From Antedon mediterranea (lineage: Eukaryota > Echinodermata > Crinoidea > Comatulida > Antedonidae), in the NCBI RefSeq assembly GCF_964355755.1, contig NC_092670.1:12771201-12835200 (forward strand): a stretch of 64,000 nt of DNA, written 5' to 3'. How positions within the stretch are numbered: the first letter of the stretch is position 1; each line of letters begins with the position of its first letter. The notes under the pieces were generated by a model. The model saw only the letters and a list, made by a program, of their open reading frames with translations, was not told the DNA's origin and searched no databases. The position numbers were made by a program, and so were the translations under genes. Shown here piece after piece: positions 36,001 to 46,897 of the stretch.

Positions 36001-38701
36001 CACTAGACCTGCTGACAACATGGGGAAAAAATTAATTAGAACACCAGCGTAACCCCTTACACATCACAAATGATGCGCTGGATTCTTTAGTGTAGACAGA
36101 GCTTTAGTGTATACAATAATTTGTACCTTTTTAGCATCCTTTCCCGTAACATTGTATGATAGAACCATATTCTCAGTGACTACAAACAAGTATGTATTGC
36201 GTTGAGTGTGTCGGAAATAGAGGCCAGTAACAGGCTTACCACCGGAGTGGATAGTTTTAGTTTTGCTGTGTCTAGAAAAATGAACCAGATATAAATATTT
36301 AATATGCATCAGATTGATATCATTTGTGTTATGCATTCACCTGTGTGTAATGAAATGTTCGGCTTATAAACTGATTAGTAATGCTTGACTAAGCAACAAT
36401 AAAGCAATTTATCTATCCACATTTCTTGGGCATGTGCAGTAAAACTTCTGGAACCATATATATATATATAGTCACCATTTACACTATAATGTAATATAAC
36501 ACTAGAATACATGCTGTTAATGTTTAAATCAGGTACAAATAATTATACAGTAGAGCCTTATAAAAGGGACATCTTCAGGAACCAACACAATTGTCCTCTT
36601 AATAGGGGTGTCTCCTAAAGGGATTGTCTCTGGTGTTAAAAAACAAATATTTCCCCTTTTTTTGTTTCACAGGAAAGTGTACCTTTATTATAAGGGTGTC
36701 CCTGAATAGAAGTGTCTCAAGAAACTACTGTACTGTAATTTATCACTTTCACACCTACCTTTCAACTGTCACATCACCCTTGATAAGGGTAACAGTACCA
36801 TCTTCAAAGCCAACAGCCATCATGTTCATGTTATCACTAACACTAAGGGCAGTGACCCGTGAAGGGTTCATTGTTCCAGGTAACGCTCGAGTGATTCTGG
36901 AACACTTAGGAATTCCCATCCTATCAACCTTCAGAGAGACAAAATAATCAATTATTTGTATTGCCATCAATATGTAAATGTACTGTAAATGAGGAATAAC
37001 CTACAACTTGCAGCCTACTGGGCTGAATTGCGCACAAGTGTGTACGACACATACCCCAATAGCATTCTCTGTGTGTTGGTACCCTTTCCAACATTGCAAA
37101 AATAAATGATAATGGTCGGGTTCATCCAGGAATAGGGGTGTTTTCAACTCTTCATATCATAACTCTCCTTCAGAAGAAGCTATGGTCGATTTATCCTGAA
37201 ATCTACTACAATAATTGTATTGGTTTTTTTATATTACTGATTCTTAAGATAATTGTAAACTTTCCAATATTTACCTTATCAAAATTCCAGACTTTGATAA
37301 CAGGATTAATGCCAGACTCATCTTGCTAATTAGTAGGAGAAAACAGAATAAATAAATTTGTCATTTATTTATTGTAATTGGTTTGAAAAAAAAAAAATAA
37401 GGTAGAAAAAGCAGAGATGAAAAGGTAAAATTTTGTCTAATCTGTGATATTTGACAGAGAAAAGTAATAGGTGTTTTGCATGAGCTAAAGAACGTGTATA
37501 CTCAATTTACTTTATGTGACAAAAAAATGTGATTCAGCATCTGAACAAGGGCGGGGCAGCCTAATTTCAAATTGCAAAAACAGTTTAATTATACCCTAAA
37601 ATACTGAAATATGGTTCTGAATTCAGGGGCATAGTCTTCAAATGTTATATAGTTTTGAAATTAAACGTTTCTAAATTAAAATAAATTGCATTACTGTTGT
37701 GTATGATAACTCACCCCTATAGTTACAAGGACGTTATGTTGTCTTAGTTGAAAGATTTGCGTCACTACTTGCTCATACGCAGGAAACGAGGAAATTTGTA
37801 AATTACGATCAATAAAATAAAGGTTGCCCTCATAGTCACCGACAATGATCTGACCCTTTCCACTAGTACACACTGAAATGTTTATCCCCTGAAAAAAAAA
37901 TTTGCTATTTATTAAATAGGCCTAAATTAGAAAGGGGTGGGATAATGTGATTAAAATTGGTCATTATGATATTAGAGATTATAACATGGTAAATACTATT
38001 ATACAGTCAATAATCAAAGGTACAAAGAAAACAAAGTAAAATGAGTTGGAAGATAGTGTTGCGCACTGCCGCGCCTGTTTCGAAAGCTTCCTAATGATAA
38101 AATAGACGGGGAATTGACTTACTTTAAGCTTATCATATGTCTGATTTGTATCTGGGTGTTTTACAACTTCTTTATCGAAGAAATTAAATCTCCGCCACTG
38201 AAAATGAAAAAAAAAATTGCCTGTCTTAAATTTTATAATTTTGGACTCATTATTCACTGATTGTTTGATTTTATTGTCATATTATTAATAATAATAAATA
38301 TATGTTATCCATTCATACATGCCAATATAGACTAGCTTAGGCCTAGTATTATTACGTCCCCAAAACAAGCAAGGTTCTTTTCGATGTGCACTGTCATTGC
38401 CATAAATTCAAGGTAGACAAGTGAACAGGGCGAAACGACCTGGGATTGTTTTGTTTTGTCCATTCCGCTATCCAGGGACCAGCCTATCCGTCCGGTCGGG
38501 TCAGGTGCTGGAGAGCTAGGCCGGTTGGCCAACAATAAGTTCACCGGTACCGCCCATCAACTTGCGTATTATATTCAATCATAACGTTCGTTTTAAATAG
38601 ACTAACACATACATTTAACCTAAAACTACAATTAATTTGTATTATTCTAACTAAATTGTACAAATATCGTGAAATTAACCTACTTGTTGCAAGAAAGCCA
38701 T
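26483..38701 (-). CDS. VPS11: VPS11, core subunit of CORVET/HOPS tethering complexes, 25 exons, 1,072 aa
   Basis: Endosome/lysosome tethering scaffold with RING activity. Exons on the minus strand: 38701-38684, 38197-38123, 37888-37715, 37325-37275, 36928-36759, 36271-36127, 35734-35645, 35388-35252, 34919-34861, 34755-34679, 34407-34328, 33798-33645, 33362-33216, 32724-32536, 32159-32054, 31533-31403, 31050-30916, 30614-30526, 30385-30311, 29858-29681, 29290-29169, 28682-28587, 28099-27973, 27631-27566, 27010-26483. All phases join. The beta-propeller opens WRRFNFFDKEVV; the alpha-solenoid has ETAIKVCRQAGYY; a coiled coil precedes a RING of C3H2C3 type (about residues 810-848). The length exceeds the human protein (about 940 aa) through the last exon, a 175-residue part of mostly Pro/Gln-rich sequence ending in three NPF motifs (1046, 1056, 1069). 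Confidence 0.95.
27811..27933. mobile_element. Hairpin MITE, CTGTCTACACTATCAAAC family, copy 2 (left end decayed)
   Basis: The right end AGTTTGATAGTGTAGACAGA and the inside (GGACATGATGATGACATACC) match the family. The left terminus is no longer recognisable. It lies in a VPS11 intron. Confidence 0.6.
29415..29600. mobile_element. Decayed CAGTCAACTCTCCCAATACC-family MITE
   Basis: Contains ATCCCAATACCACTGAGAACC, AACTCTCCCAAATATCCC and, at the right, AAATATTGGGATATTCAACAG. These are diverged forms of the 186-bp element at 15925-16110. It lies in the VPS11 intron before the exon at 29290-29169. Confidence 0.5.
29905..30265. repeat. Degenerate 25-30 bp tandem array, GGAGGGCATTTTTTTTATT type
   Basis: About ten to twelve loose units of the form ATTGGAGGG-CATT followed by a T-run occur in the VPS11 intron between the exons at 30385-30311 and 29858-29681. 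Copies grade into each other and differ in T-run length. No coding frame is credible here. Confidence 0.6.
30676..30805. mobile_element. Hairpin MITE, CTGTCTACACTATCAAAC family, copy 3
   Basis: Ends AAGCTCTGTCTACACTACC and AGTTTGATAGTGTAGACAGA enclose a centre with GGTGCCCATATCTGC. It lies in a VPS11 intron, about 60 bp upstream of the exon at 30614-30526 in the sense direction. Confidence 0.8.
31265..31375. mobile_element. MITE fragment with CCTCTATTAAGGGG end
   Basis: The right side reads GTGACCCCTTAATAGAGG then TTATACTGTA. Its complement matches the left ends of the CCTCTATTAAGGG elements. It is a decayed copy in a VPS11 intron. Confidence 0.4.
33110..33190 (-). repeat. tRNA-like SINE fragment in a VPS11 intron
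   Basis: The complement reads GCTTGGTGGTTAACATTCTT then GCCTTCCAAGTCC and TTGTTCAATCCAGACC. It resembles the SINE-like fragment at 1961-2070 on the opposite strand. It ends about 25 bp before the VPS11 exon at 33216. Confidence 0.4.
33920..33990 (+). repeat. SINE/LINE-type 3' tail with (ATT)n
   Basis: ACAGCGCTTAGAGTTTG, then GAAGCGCTTTATAAAT, then an ATT repeat. Tails of this form, with two AGCGC-containing words and a microsatellite end, are common at the 3' ends of dispersed retroposons in invertebrate deuterostomes. The upstream part is not recognisable. Confidence 0.45.
35819..35958. mobile_element. Hairpin MITE, CTGTCTACACTATCAAAC family, copy 4 (best preserved)
   Basis: AGGCTCTGTCTACACTATCA at the left and TGATAGTGTAGACAGAGCTT at the right are inverted ends of at least 24 bp around a 90-bp AT-rich centre. 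It lies in the VPS11 intron between the exons at 36271-36127 and 35734-35645. A lone end, GTGTAGACAGAGCTTTAG, is found 130 bp away at 36092. Confidence 0.85.
36548..36730. mobile_element. MITE with CAGTAG ends and TA target site (183 bp)
   Basis: The left end CAGTAGAGCCTTATAAAAGG and the complement of the right end, CAGTAGTTTCTTGAGACAC, are imperfect inverted repeats flanked by TA. The inside repeats AGGGGTGTC and AAGGGTGTCCC words. It lies in the VPS11 intron just before the exon at 36759 in plus-strand order. Confidence 0.6.
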
Positions 38702-39521
38702 TTTTTTTGGATTTTTTAATCACACGACCTGTGTTTCCTGAGCCCACCTAAGCTGCTAAAATTATAATTCATTTTATATTCTTTATTTTATAAATTGAAT
38801 ACAATAATAACGATATTATAATATAAGATTTATTAAAAATAATTATAATAAATTAATTTACTAATTGCGTTAATTATTTGTCTTAAAAGTACTTTTTAAT
38901 TTGCAATATTTATTTTTAGCAGGCTGGAGGGTAGTTACCGTTTTAGCGTCCTCACCAACTGCATTTCGGATTTGTTTATTTATTTTACAACTCCTGTTTT
39001 GCATGAAATTAAAGAACCAGTGTTCGATTGCTTCATCATGTCTTCCATTTCAAGTATGGCACGCTTTAAAAATCCAACAAAATCAGGAAATAGTACGTAA
39101 ATATACTGATTTTAAGCCAATTTACTTTTAGGCCTAGCTACTAGGCCTAGGCCTACTACTAGCCTACACGAATACGATCGTCAGCAAAACACCAACGCCG
39201 AGTCAAGACGACGCGACGACTGGACCACACGTTGATTTTTTAGGATAGATTAGATTAGTTTAGGCTAGGCTAGCCATAGTAAATGGCTGATTATTATGAA
39301 GTGAAATAATATTTATTTCATGTTATGTCAATCACACATTAATAATTAATAACAACATAGCCTAAATATAATAAATTAATTTATTGAATTATGTTTAAAT
39401 TAATAATGTGTGTGATTTGTTATTGTTAATTTATTAATATCATTCTATTGAATATTGTTTATTTTTATTAACATCTTTTCTGTATGTTGTTGCAGTTCCA
39501 ACATTAAGCAGAAGCAGTAAC
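38702..39521. promoter_or_regulatory. Divergent promoter region, VPS11 and coiled-coil gene
   Basis: About 820 bp separate the VPS11 start codon (minus) and the first ATG of the coiled-coil gene (plus). A splice acceptor at 39495 shows that the plus-strand gene has an upstream noncoding exon in or near this region, which was not located. A TAGGCCTA-rich block (39130-39165) and a short GC-rich block (39170-39235) lie inside. Other parts are AT-rich. Confidence 0.5.
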
Positions 39522-42500
39522 ATGCGTCGTAGTGGAAGTATGGGCAGTCTTCGACGTAGTGGGGGAACACCAACAGGCGGCTTGGCTCCAAACTTTAATG
39601 CCACGTAAGAAATTATTTTACTTTTCGATGACTAGACTTAGACTTAGACTTAGACTTAATGTTTGATGGAAATAGTTTAGGCTAGTGCCTATTAGATTCC
39701 ATTTCTAGCCGAAAATAGTTGTAGAACAAAATTTAAAAAGGCCCTTTATACTTTAAACAATATTTACAATTTTTTTCATACAGTAATTTTGTTTCATTTT
39801 CCGTACAGTACTTCTCATTTTTTAGTAAAACTGTTAAATAATATGTTATATATTTTTGAAAACCTTTTTTATGTGTGTAACTGATTTTGCTAGTATATTT
39901 TTTATTTCCAGGAAAACAGTCAAGAGCACGACTTCTGCAGGGTACCCAAACTTGGAAGCTGAGTATATCAAGAATCTTCAACAGCAAATATACTTCCTGG
40001 AATTGGAGGCTAACTATCTATATCCTTCACATAATAAAGATGCTCTAAACAACAATCTCAAATAATAATCTAAAAAAATATATATTAAATCCAAACAATT
40101 GCTATTCAATTTGTTTAAATATTTCATCACTAACTTAACTTGCAACACATTAACTAATTAGCCCATCATACTCATAATGACTTTCATGTACGCACTTTAA
40201 ATTTGATAAGTTTCAGAGAATACCCGTTTCAGAATGTATGTTAGACAAGTGATAGAAATATCTTCCCACTGGATTTCAATGAAAGTATTATTGGATGGTC
40301 TATTTGTTTTTTGCTTGACTGACTGTATTTAACACTGATAGAAAAAATCCCCGTAAACATCACAATTATATTAATTCTTTTTCTAGTGAGTATTAATTAT
40401 TTTAATAATTAGTACTTACTAGAAAAAGCATTAATATAATCAATATAATTGCTTTAAAAAGCCTAATACATGACTGTAGCCTGGTAGTTGTGTTGGATGT
40501 TTATAATGAATAATGTAAGAATATTGTAAAGTAACTAATAAACATTTCTTAACGTATAAATACTCGGGATCAAACCAAAAAGGCGACTGAATTGCAACCA
40601 CGAATGACAGAGGAGGCCACCAGGATGTTGGGTAAATTAAAGGTTAGTAATAGTAATACCCACCAGACTATGTTTGCTTATCTGTGTATATTTGTTTGGT
40701 CATCAAACAAGTTTCTTGGCCAAACATTCTTTCACATACTATTTGTTTTGCTTGTTTATAAAATAATGTCAATAAAAAATTGTTTAATAAAATAATAACC
40801 CAGTACTCTGTGAACTATGACAAGTTTTACCTTTGTTATATTAAAGCCCAACTCGCCAAACATTTGATCTCAAAATATTAAATTATTTATATTGTTTATT
40901 CAATGCAGCTTATTCTTAATTAGTGTATTTAATTATAACTTTGTTTTGTTTTTAATTATTTTCTACTACTTAGTTTTGTTATTTTTAGAGCAGTTTTCTG
41001 TTTGGGCTCAGGCCTATTACTTGCTCCTGGCAAGATGAAATGTAAAACATACTTTTTTTAAGAACTTTTGCCGAATAAATATTATTATTTTAATCCATAC
41101 ATTTTTTAGAAAAAAGAGGGATTTTATGTCACCTTTCACATTGTTTGAGGCAGCTAAGTTGAGGACACAGTAAATTCTTAATATTTTGCATTTTTGTTGG
41201 CATACTTGAAGACAGAGTAATGATAGGCAAATCGGTGATTATAAATAGTCAGCCATTTTTCTCATTTAGTATTTATGTGTTCTTTTCAATCTGATAGGAA
41301 CTACAAGTTGACGTTGATAACATGACACTTGAAATAAAGCGTAAAGAGTCTAACTTGGACTTGGTCAGTTCTGAAAAGGAGAGACTTGATAGCAGATTGA
41401 AAATGCTGGAAGGTGAGGGAGCTAAATTGCTTAAAATTTGTCAGTAGTAACTGTCAGTGTCTTGAGTAAAAGTGTTAATATCTTTTAAAATCAATATTTT
41501 ATTTAACGTTACAATCTGTGTTTTATCATTTATATTGAAAAATTTGTGTAGTGCTTTACTTTATTTTTAAACATAATGTTAGCTTATACAGTAGTTTGCT
41601 TTGTGTAAGTAATTTGTCTTATTTGTTTATGTATTGTCCTGTCATTGTCATGTTTTTATTGTTATTCTTCTTTTTATATGTATAAGTTATAAGGATAGCC
41701 ACACAATTGTTTTTTTCCTCTATTTTACTTTATTTTAAATATTTACTTTGTTATTTAATCTCATGCAATTTTGAAAATAAATTAAAGTTGAATCATTTAC
41801 TCTATGGGGTGGGCTTTTTTTTTTACTACTGTACCAAGCTAAAGCATGTGCCGTTACAGATTTCAATACTATGATTTCATGTCTTTCATTCTAGATACAC
41901 ACAGCAGAGACAAAAAACTCTTAGTCGAAGAGGTAGTGATGTTGAAGAAACAGAATGAAATGATACAGCGCGACATTGCAGAAAAAGATCGCGACATTCT
42001 AATAGCAAAGGCAGAGATTGATAAGAGAGCATCATCATTAAACAATGCTGAACACCAAATACAAATTATCAAAGCACAGGTAAGTTGGACTTTTAAACTG
42101 TTTCATCTGTTATTGCATATATTAAACTTTTGTGAGAACAGTCATTAAATTACAGTATTTTCTTCGAATACAAACGAATACGAATAGACCTTTATTGCAA
42201 TCAAACGAAAGATTTAAGTTTAACAAAAGCGTTTCACTCAGAAAAATAAAATGCAATATCAAAATATAAAAGACATTTAGAAAGGTAGAACATACAATCA
42301 AAATATTAAAACAAAATTACAATAAAATATCACTTAATATAAAAACAATAAATATATATTCAAAATGTTAAAAACACGTTTAACTGAAAACATCAGAATA
42401 TTGATATAGGCGTGCATTATAAAAATTTAAAAGTTTTAAACATTTTTACAAATTTAAAAAATGTTAAAAACTACGCAAATTTTCACAAATATTTACACAC

Positions 42501-45372
42501 AATGGTATGGAAGGTCGCGGAAACATAACACATAACACCTTGTATTTAAAGCTCTGTCTATACATGTGCCTAAATGTACCCAAATATGGTAGTACTGTAA
42601 TATGACGTATAATGTCCATATATATATGCATTGTCACATAAAGTTTGAGAGTGTAGACAGAGATTTACACAAGAAAATGCACGTCTGTCATTACTGTCTG
42701 ATTGATGATGAAGTTAACAGTGGCTACAAACTACAATCATCAATTTTAGAGAAGATATTGAGGAAAGAACTTAACGTAAAACCAACATAAAACTACAAAA
42801 TAGCAATTTCTTCTTTTGGAGATATGACAAGTTCCTAAAAAATGCTTGCTTCTAAGACTACTAAAAAATAAATGCTAAATTGCTATCTCTATCACTTTTT
42901 TATTCAAAGTTGGATCAGAAGAGTGATCAGTTACGATCTACACAGACTGCATTGGAAGAGAAACGTACTGACCTTGTCAAGACACAGTCACAGCTGCATG
43001 AGATGGAAGATAGGTTTTATTCAAGTACTGCTGCACTCCAAGATAAGGCAGTGGAAGACCATAAAGTATGGAAATCAGTGATATTTGTTGTGTATACTAC
43101 CACTGTACTCTATGACTGGTGTAGATTAAGAAAGATTTGTATAGTGCCAATATCAATAAAAGATATAAATATTTTTGGGCCACAGCATTTACGGTAATTA
43201 CAGTAATTTGTTTGATGAGATGAAGAAGGCAAGCAAGAAATAAAATTGTTAGAAATAATAATTATGAAATAATTGGTTTACATTTTTGTAGAATCATATA
43301 CGAGTATTACAACAGAAACTGAGAGAGGCAGAACTGACTGCGGAACAAGACAGATACATGAAGAATAAAGTAAATATATGTTTGTTTATGTACAACCTAT
43401 AGTATATTGTAAAAAACACATTGGTAGTTTCATTTTACCTTAACAAGCAGACTGGGATACAGTCTTGATAGGATATTAATCTGTAGTTCAGGTAATCTTG
43501 AGAAAAGAATCATTTTCATATACTGCCCAATTTACCATGAGAAAAACCTGACTGGATTCTGGTCTTTACAAACCTAGGTGTCGAATAAATAAACCCTAAC
43601 TTACATTTGCATAATATCCCTTTCATAAATATTTACTGTATTTTCATTGCCTTTGAACAGATGTCAGATGATTGTGGTAATCTTGTAAAAGAGAATGCTT
43701 TATTTGGAACTCAGGTACTGGAACTTCAAAAACAGTTAGAAAGAGTAAGTGCAGCTTCTACCATACACACTTGGTAACTAGTTATATTTAAGATAGTGGC
43801 TATCAGTCCAGTCGACCATAGATGTAATCTCTTTTGCCACAGTTCACCATGTGTCTACTGTACATTTTCTATCCACAAAGTCATTGATAGCCTTCGACAA
43901 TGTAAATGTAGCCAAAAGTTAAATACATCTCAGCTTTGTACACCTTTGTGCACTAAGAATTCTGGATCTGACACACCCAATAGCTGAATGTCTTTGGCAG
44001 CTCTTGTCTGTCCTCACAGTGCTCACTTTATTATACGTATCAATGAACGGAACAATACTTCAGAACCAGAAGTGATTGAATTAAGTTTATTGTTCCATTT
44101 CAATTATTGCACAATAAACACTTCTTATTTAGGAGCGTGATTTGAGAGAAAGTCGGGACAACACACATGCTAGTAGCATCACAGAACTGGTGAGCTTCCG
44201 AGACAAAGAAAAACATCATCATTTTGAGTTAAATCAACTGAAGGATCAACTACGATATGAAAGAGAGCGTGTAGAACATCTCATGCAGCAGGTAAATGTC
44301 TGAATGTTTAACCTGTCTGGAGGGTGAAAGGAGACTAGGGCACAATAAGAGATTATGGCTAAGTTCTAACTTCTACTTTACTTATGTTAAGTGCCCAGGC
44401 TGCTACAAAAGAAGGAATTCCACTGTTGAGATAGACTAGAGTTAAACACCATAATAACATCTTGGATCTACATTGTGCATATCTTTAAAAATTGGCTTTT
44501 AGCCGTAACGATTTATTTTACTACTTTTTCATTTGTTTCTCTTTCATAGCTTTCAAAACAGGAGCACCAGAACACAACTACTACTTTAGGCCACAACACG
44601 ACAAAGAGCAGGCTAGCAGAGATTGAAGGGCGCTTTGGAGGGTTAGAACAAGACAACACAGCCTTGCGTAGGGACAAGATGTTACTGGTTGATCATGTAT
44701 CAGACCTCCAACGACAGGTAAAGAAACAACATTTTGTGATTATGAATTAGTCCTCCATAGCTATTATAGTAATTAATTACACCAGAGTTATTACTATCAA
44801 TGTGGTCAGCTGGATCCACATTCCTTGTAAACCTTCATTCCATTTTAACCTAATTTCATTGTAACTTGTTACAATGACAGTTAAACAGTTAATCTGTGCC
44901 GCTATAGTGAGTTTACAAAACAGGATGGTTTGACGGACTACTTAATAACGCAATTGCACAATAATACTATCATGGTAATTAAAGGACAGTTGAAAGTCTG
45001 TATGTAACAAAAGGTATATGCAAATGCAATCCTCCTCATTATACTGTCCTTTTTCATATATCCACTAATATGTGCCATAGTTCTGTACTACAAACCGACA
45101 CTATGCGAAATACATACAAAGTTGTCTTCCAACACTTTTATCAATGAAATGTTGCTATATTTGCATAGCTTTCAGAGAAGGAGCAAGCAGTGATCAGCCT
45201 ACAGACTCACATGCGCACATTAGAACTTGAGCTACAAGGTTACGAGCGCAAGTCAAAACTAGAATCCACAATCCAGACACAGAAATGGGAGGAGTTTGAG
45301 AAGATGGCAGAGAGTATGAAGATGTTGTCTCACAGTATGACAGCAAGATCAGGTGACCTTGACTTTGCATAA
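39522..45372 (+). CDS. Coiled-coil protein of unknown family, 11 coding exons, 472 aa
   Basis: Coding exons 39522-39604, 39912-40019, 40564-40642, 41298-41412, 41895-42079, 42910-43065, 43292-43369, 43661-43744, 44133-44291, 44550-44717, 45169-45372; all phases join and the stop is TAA. After a short Ser/Gly/Arg N-terminus (MRRSGSMGSLRR) comes a conserved-looking segment EYIKNLQQQIYFLELEANYL, and then nearly continuous heptad coiled coil to residue 470. It resembles cytoskeletal, centrosomal or ciliary rod proteins, but I cannot name the orthologue. There is no membrane segment. The second coding intron (40020-40563) is of the AT-AC U12 type. Head-to-head with VPS11 and convergent with the ECHDC3-like gene. 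Confidence 0.88.
40020..40563 (+). other. U12-type AT-AC intron
   Basis: The donor reads |ATATCCTTC, a perfect minor-spliceosome donor. TTTCTTAAC at 40545-40553 fits the U12 branch consensus, with the branch A about 11 nt before the AC acceptor. Joining 40019 to 40564 restores the frame (EANYL-RDQTKKA). No GT-AG alternative keeps the frame as neatly. Confidence 0.9.
42549..42664. mobile_element. Hairpin MITE, CTGTCTACACTATCAAAC family, copy 5 (diverged)
   Basis: Ends AAGCTCTGTCTATACATG and GTTTGAGAGTGTAGACAGAG are recognisable, with a shortened centre holding CAAATATGG. It lies in an intron of the coiled-coil gene. Confidence 0.65.
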
Positions 45373-46897
45373 TCAGGTGACAAAATGGTGGGTTGTATTA
45401 CGAGTGTTGTCAACATGTAACTACAGAACTAAAGAGAGTATGTAATCTTACATGATCAAAACTAACAAACATTGTTGTGCAACCTTTTTTTAATTGAATA
45501 TGAATTATTTACTTAATTAAAAATTCACACATTGCCTAGGTCTCTCTTGGGCAAACTGTTTAGTTGCAAATTTTATGCATGAGTGATTTTTCAATAGCAC
45601 TCTCAATTTGAGATCTTGGTAAGAATTCATACTGATGTCAGTAACACAAAATAATATCCAACCGACCAAGTTTTTAAATATATTTTTTTAGGCCTCATCA
45701 GAACAATACATTTAAAGAAGTATTTTAACTTTGTAGTATTTAGTCTATGCATTGTCTTAAAAGTAGTTGAACTAACATTCAGAATATAGCAACCACCAAA
45801 TACAGTCAAACAGTAAACTGCAACCATGAAGGTATAAAATATTGTACATCTCCATGCTGCAACACTAATACTTATGACACAAGGTCAGACTTCCCACAAT
45901 CACATGATGTCAATTTGCCTCTTTCCCACAAATTTTCTTGCACATGCAGAGAGCACAGTAAATATCTATTTGTTCACTAATAATTCGCATATTTTATAGT
46001 TTATAATATTTTTGTAAGTTAACTTTTAAATATTTATATTTCTTAAACGCTTATATTTATTTTAGTTGTATTTCATTAACTTCAATACTTCACAGAAAGT
46101 TAATTTTAATGTTTACGTAGAAAGCTTTAGTTTATAAAAATACTTGATATTATTTTGAAATGCAACAAATAAAACATAATGATGACTGTATGTAAATATT
46201 TTATATTCAAATTGTTAATACAATAATGTAGTAAGTAGTTACTGCAGTAACTGCAGTTGAATAACCTTGACATGATCTCCGTGTCCTATTTTGGTTACAT
46301 TTGGCTGTAACTAAAGGAGTTAATTTTAGTCACCTGTTATAGCTGGATATAATACTAATAAAATAATATTAATTTCCATTATTATTACAATGTAATATAA
46401 GTATGATTGCTGTGCTACAGTATAATTAAATTTTAAATAATAATTTGCAATATTTATTACTGTATTTGTATAGGAGCTATTGACGTGAAGACTCTTTTTA
46501 TATGAGCAAAGAACCAAATTAAAACTTTAAATAATGTTGTAAAAATTACTTACTAATTATAATGTTTCATAATGCGTTAGTTTATCATTGAAATAGAAAA
46601 GGCCAGCAAAAGGCTGGACGAATGTTTAACATTTTTAATTATGTTTTCTGTTTGATTTCTTGCTAACGTATGTTAAAATTAATACCCAATTTCAATAAAA
46701 TTGTATTTAATAATAAAAATGTGTGTGTGCGTGTCACTTTGGCATTAACATAATTAAAGTATTCAATTCATATAAGCTCATGCCACATTAAATTTCTGCC
46801 CGTTCTCTATAATGTTTTTAACTTTGTTATGATTTTCTTTTAAAGAAAAACCTACCAATAAATTTCATAGTAAAATATACCTAATTAATTTAGACTT
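45373..46897. other. Convergent 3' ends of the coiled-coil and ECHDC3-like genes
   Basis: About 1.5 kb of AT-rich sequence, presumably both 3' untranslated regions. It holds possible plus-strand polyadenylation signals (AATAAA near 46168). A palindromic TTACTGCAGTAACTGCAG lies at 46239-46256. No further gene was recognised. Confidence 0.4.

Noticed and set aside
42602-42790. Short frame over the fifth hairpin MITE
   Set aside because: It reads through the transposon and intron sequence, out of frame with the flanking coiled-coil exons.
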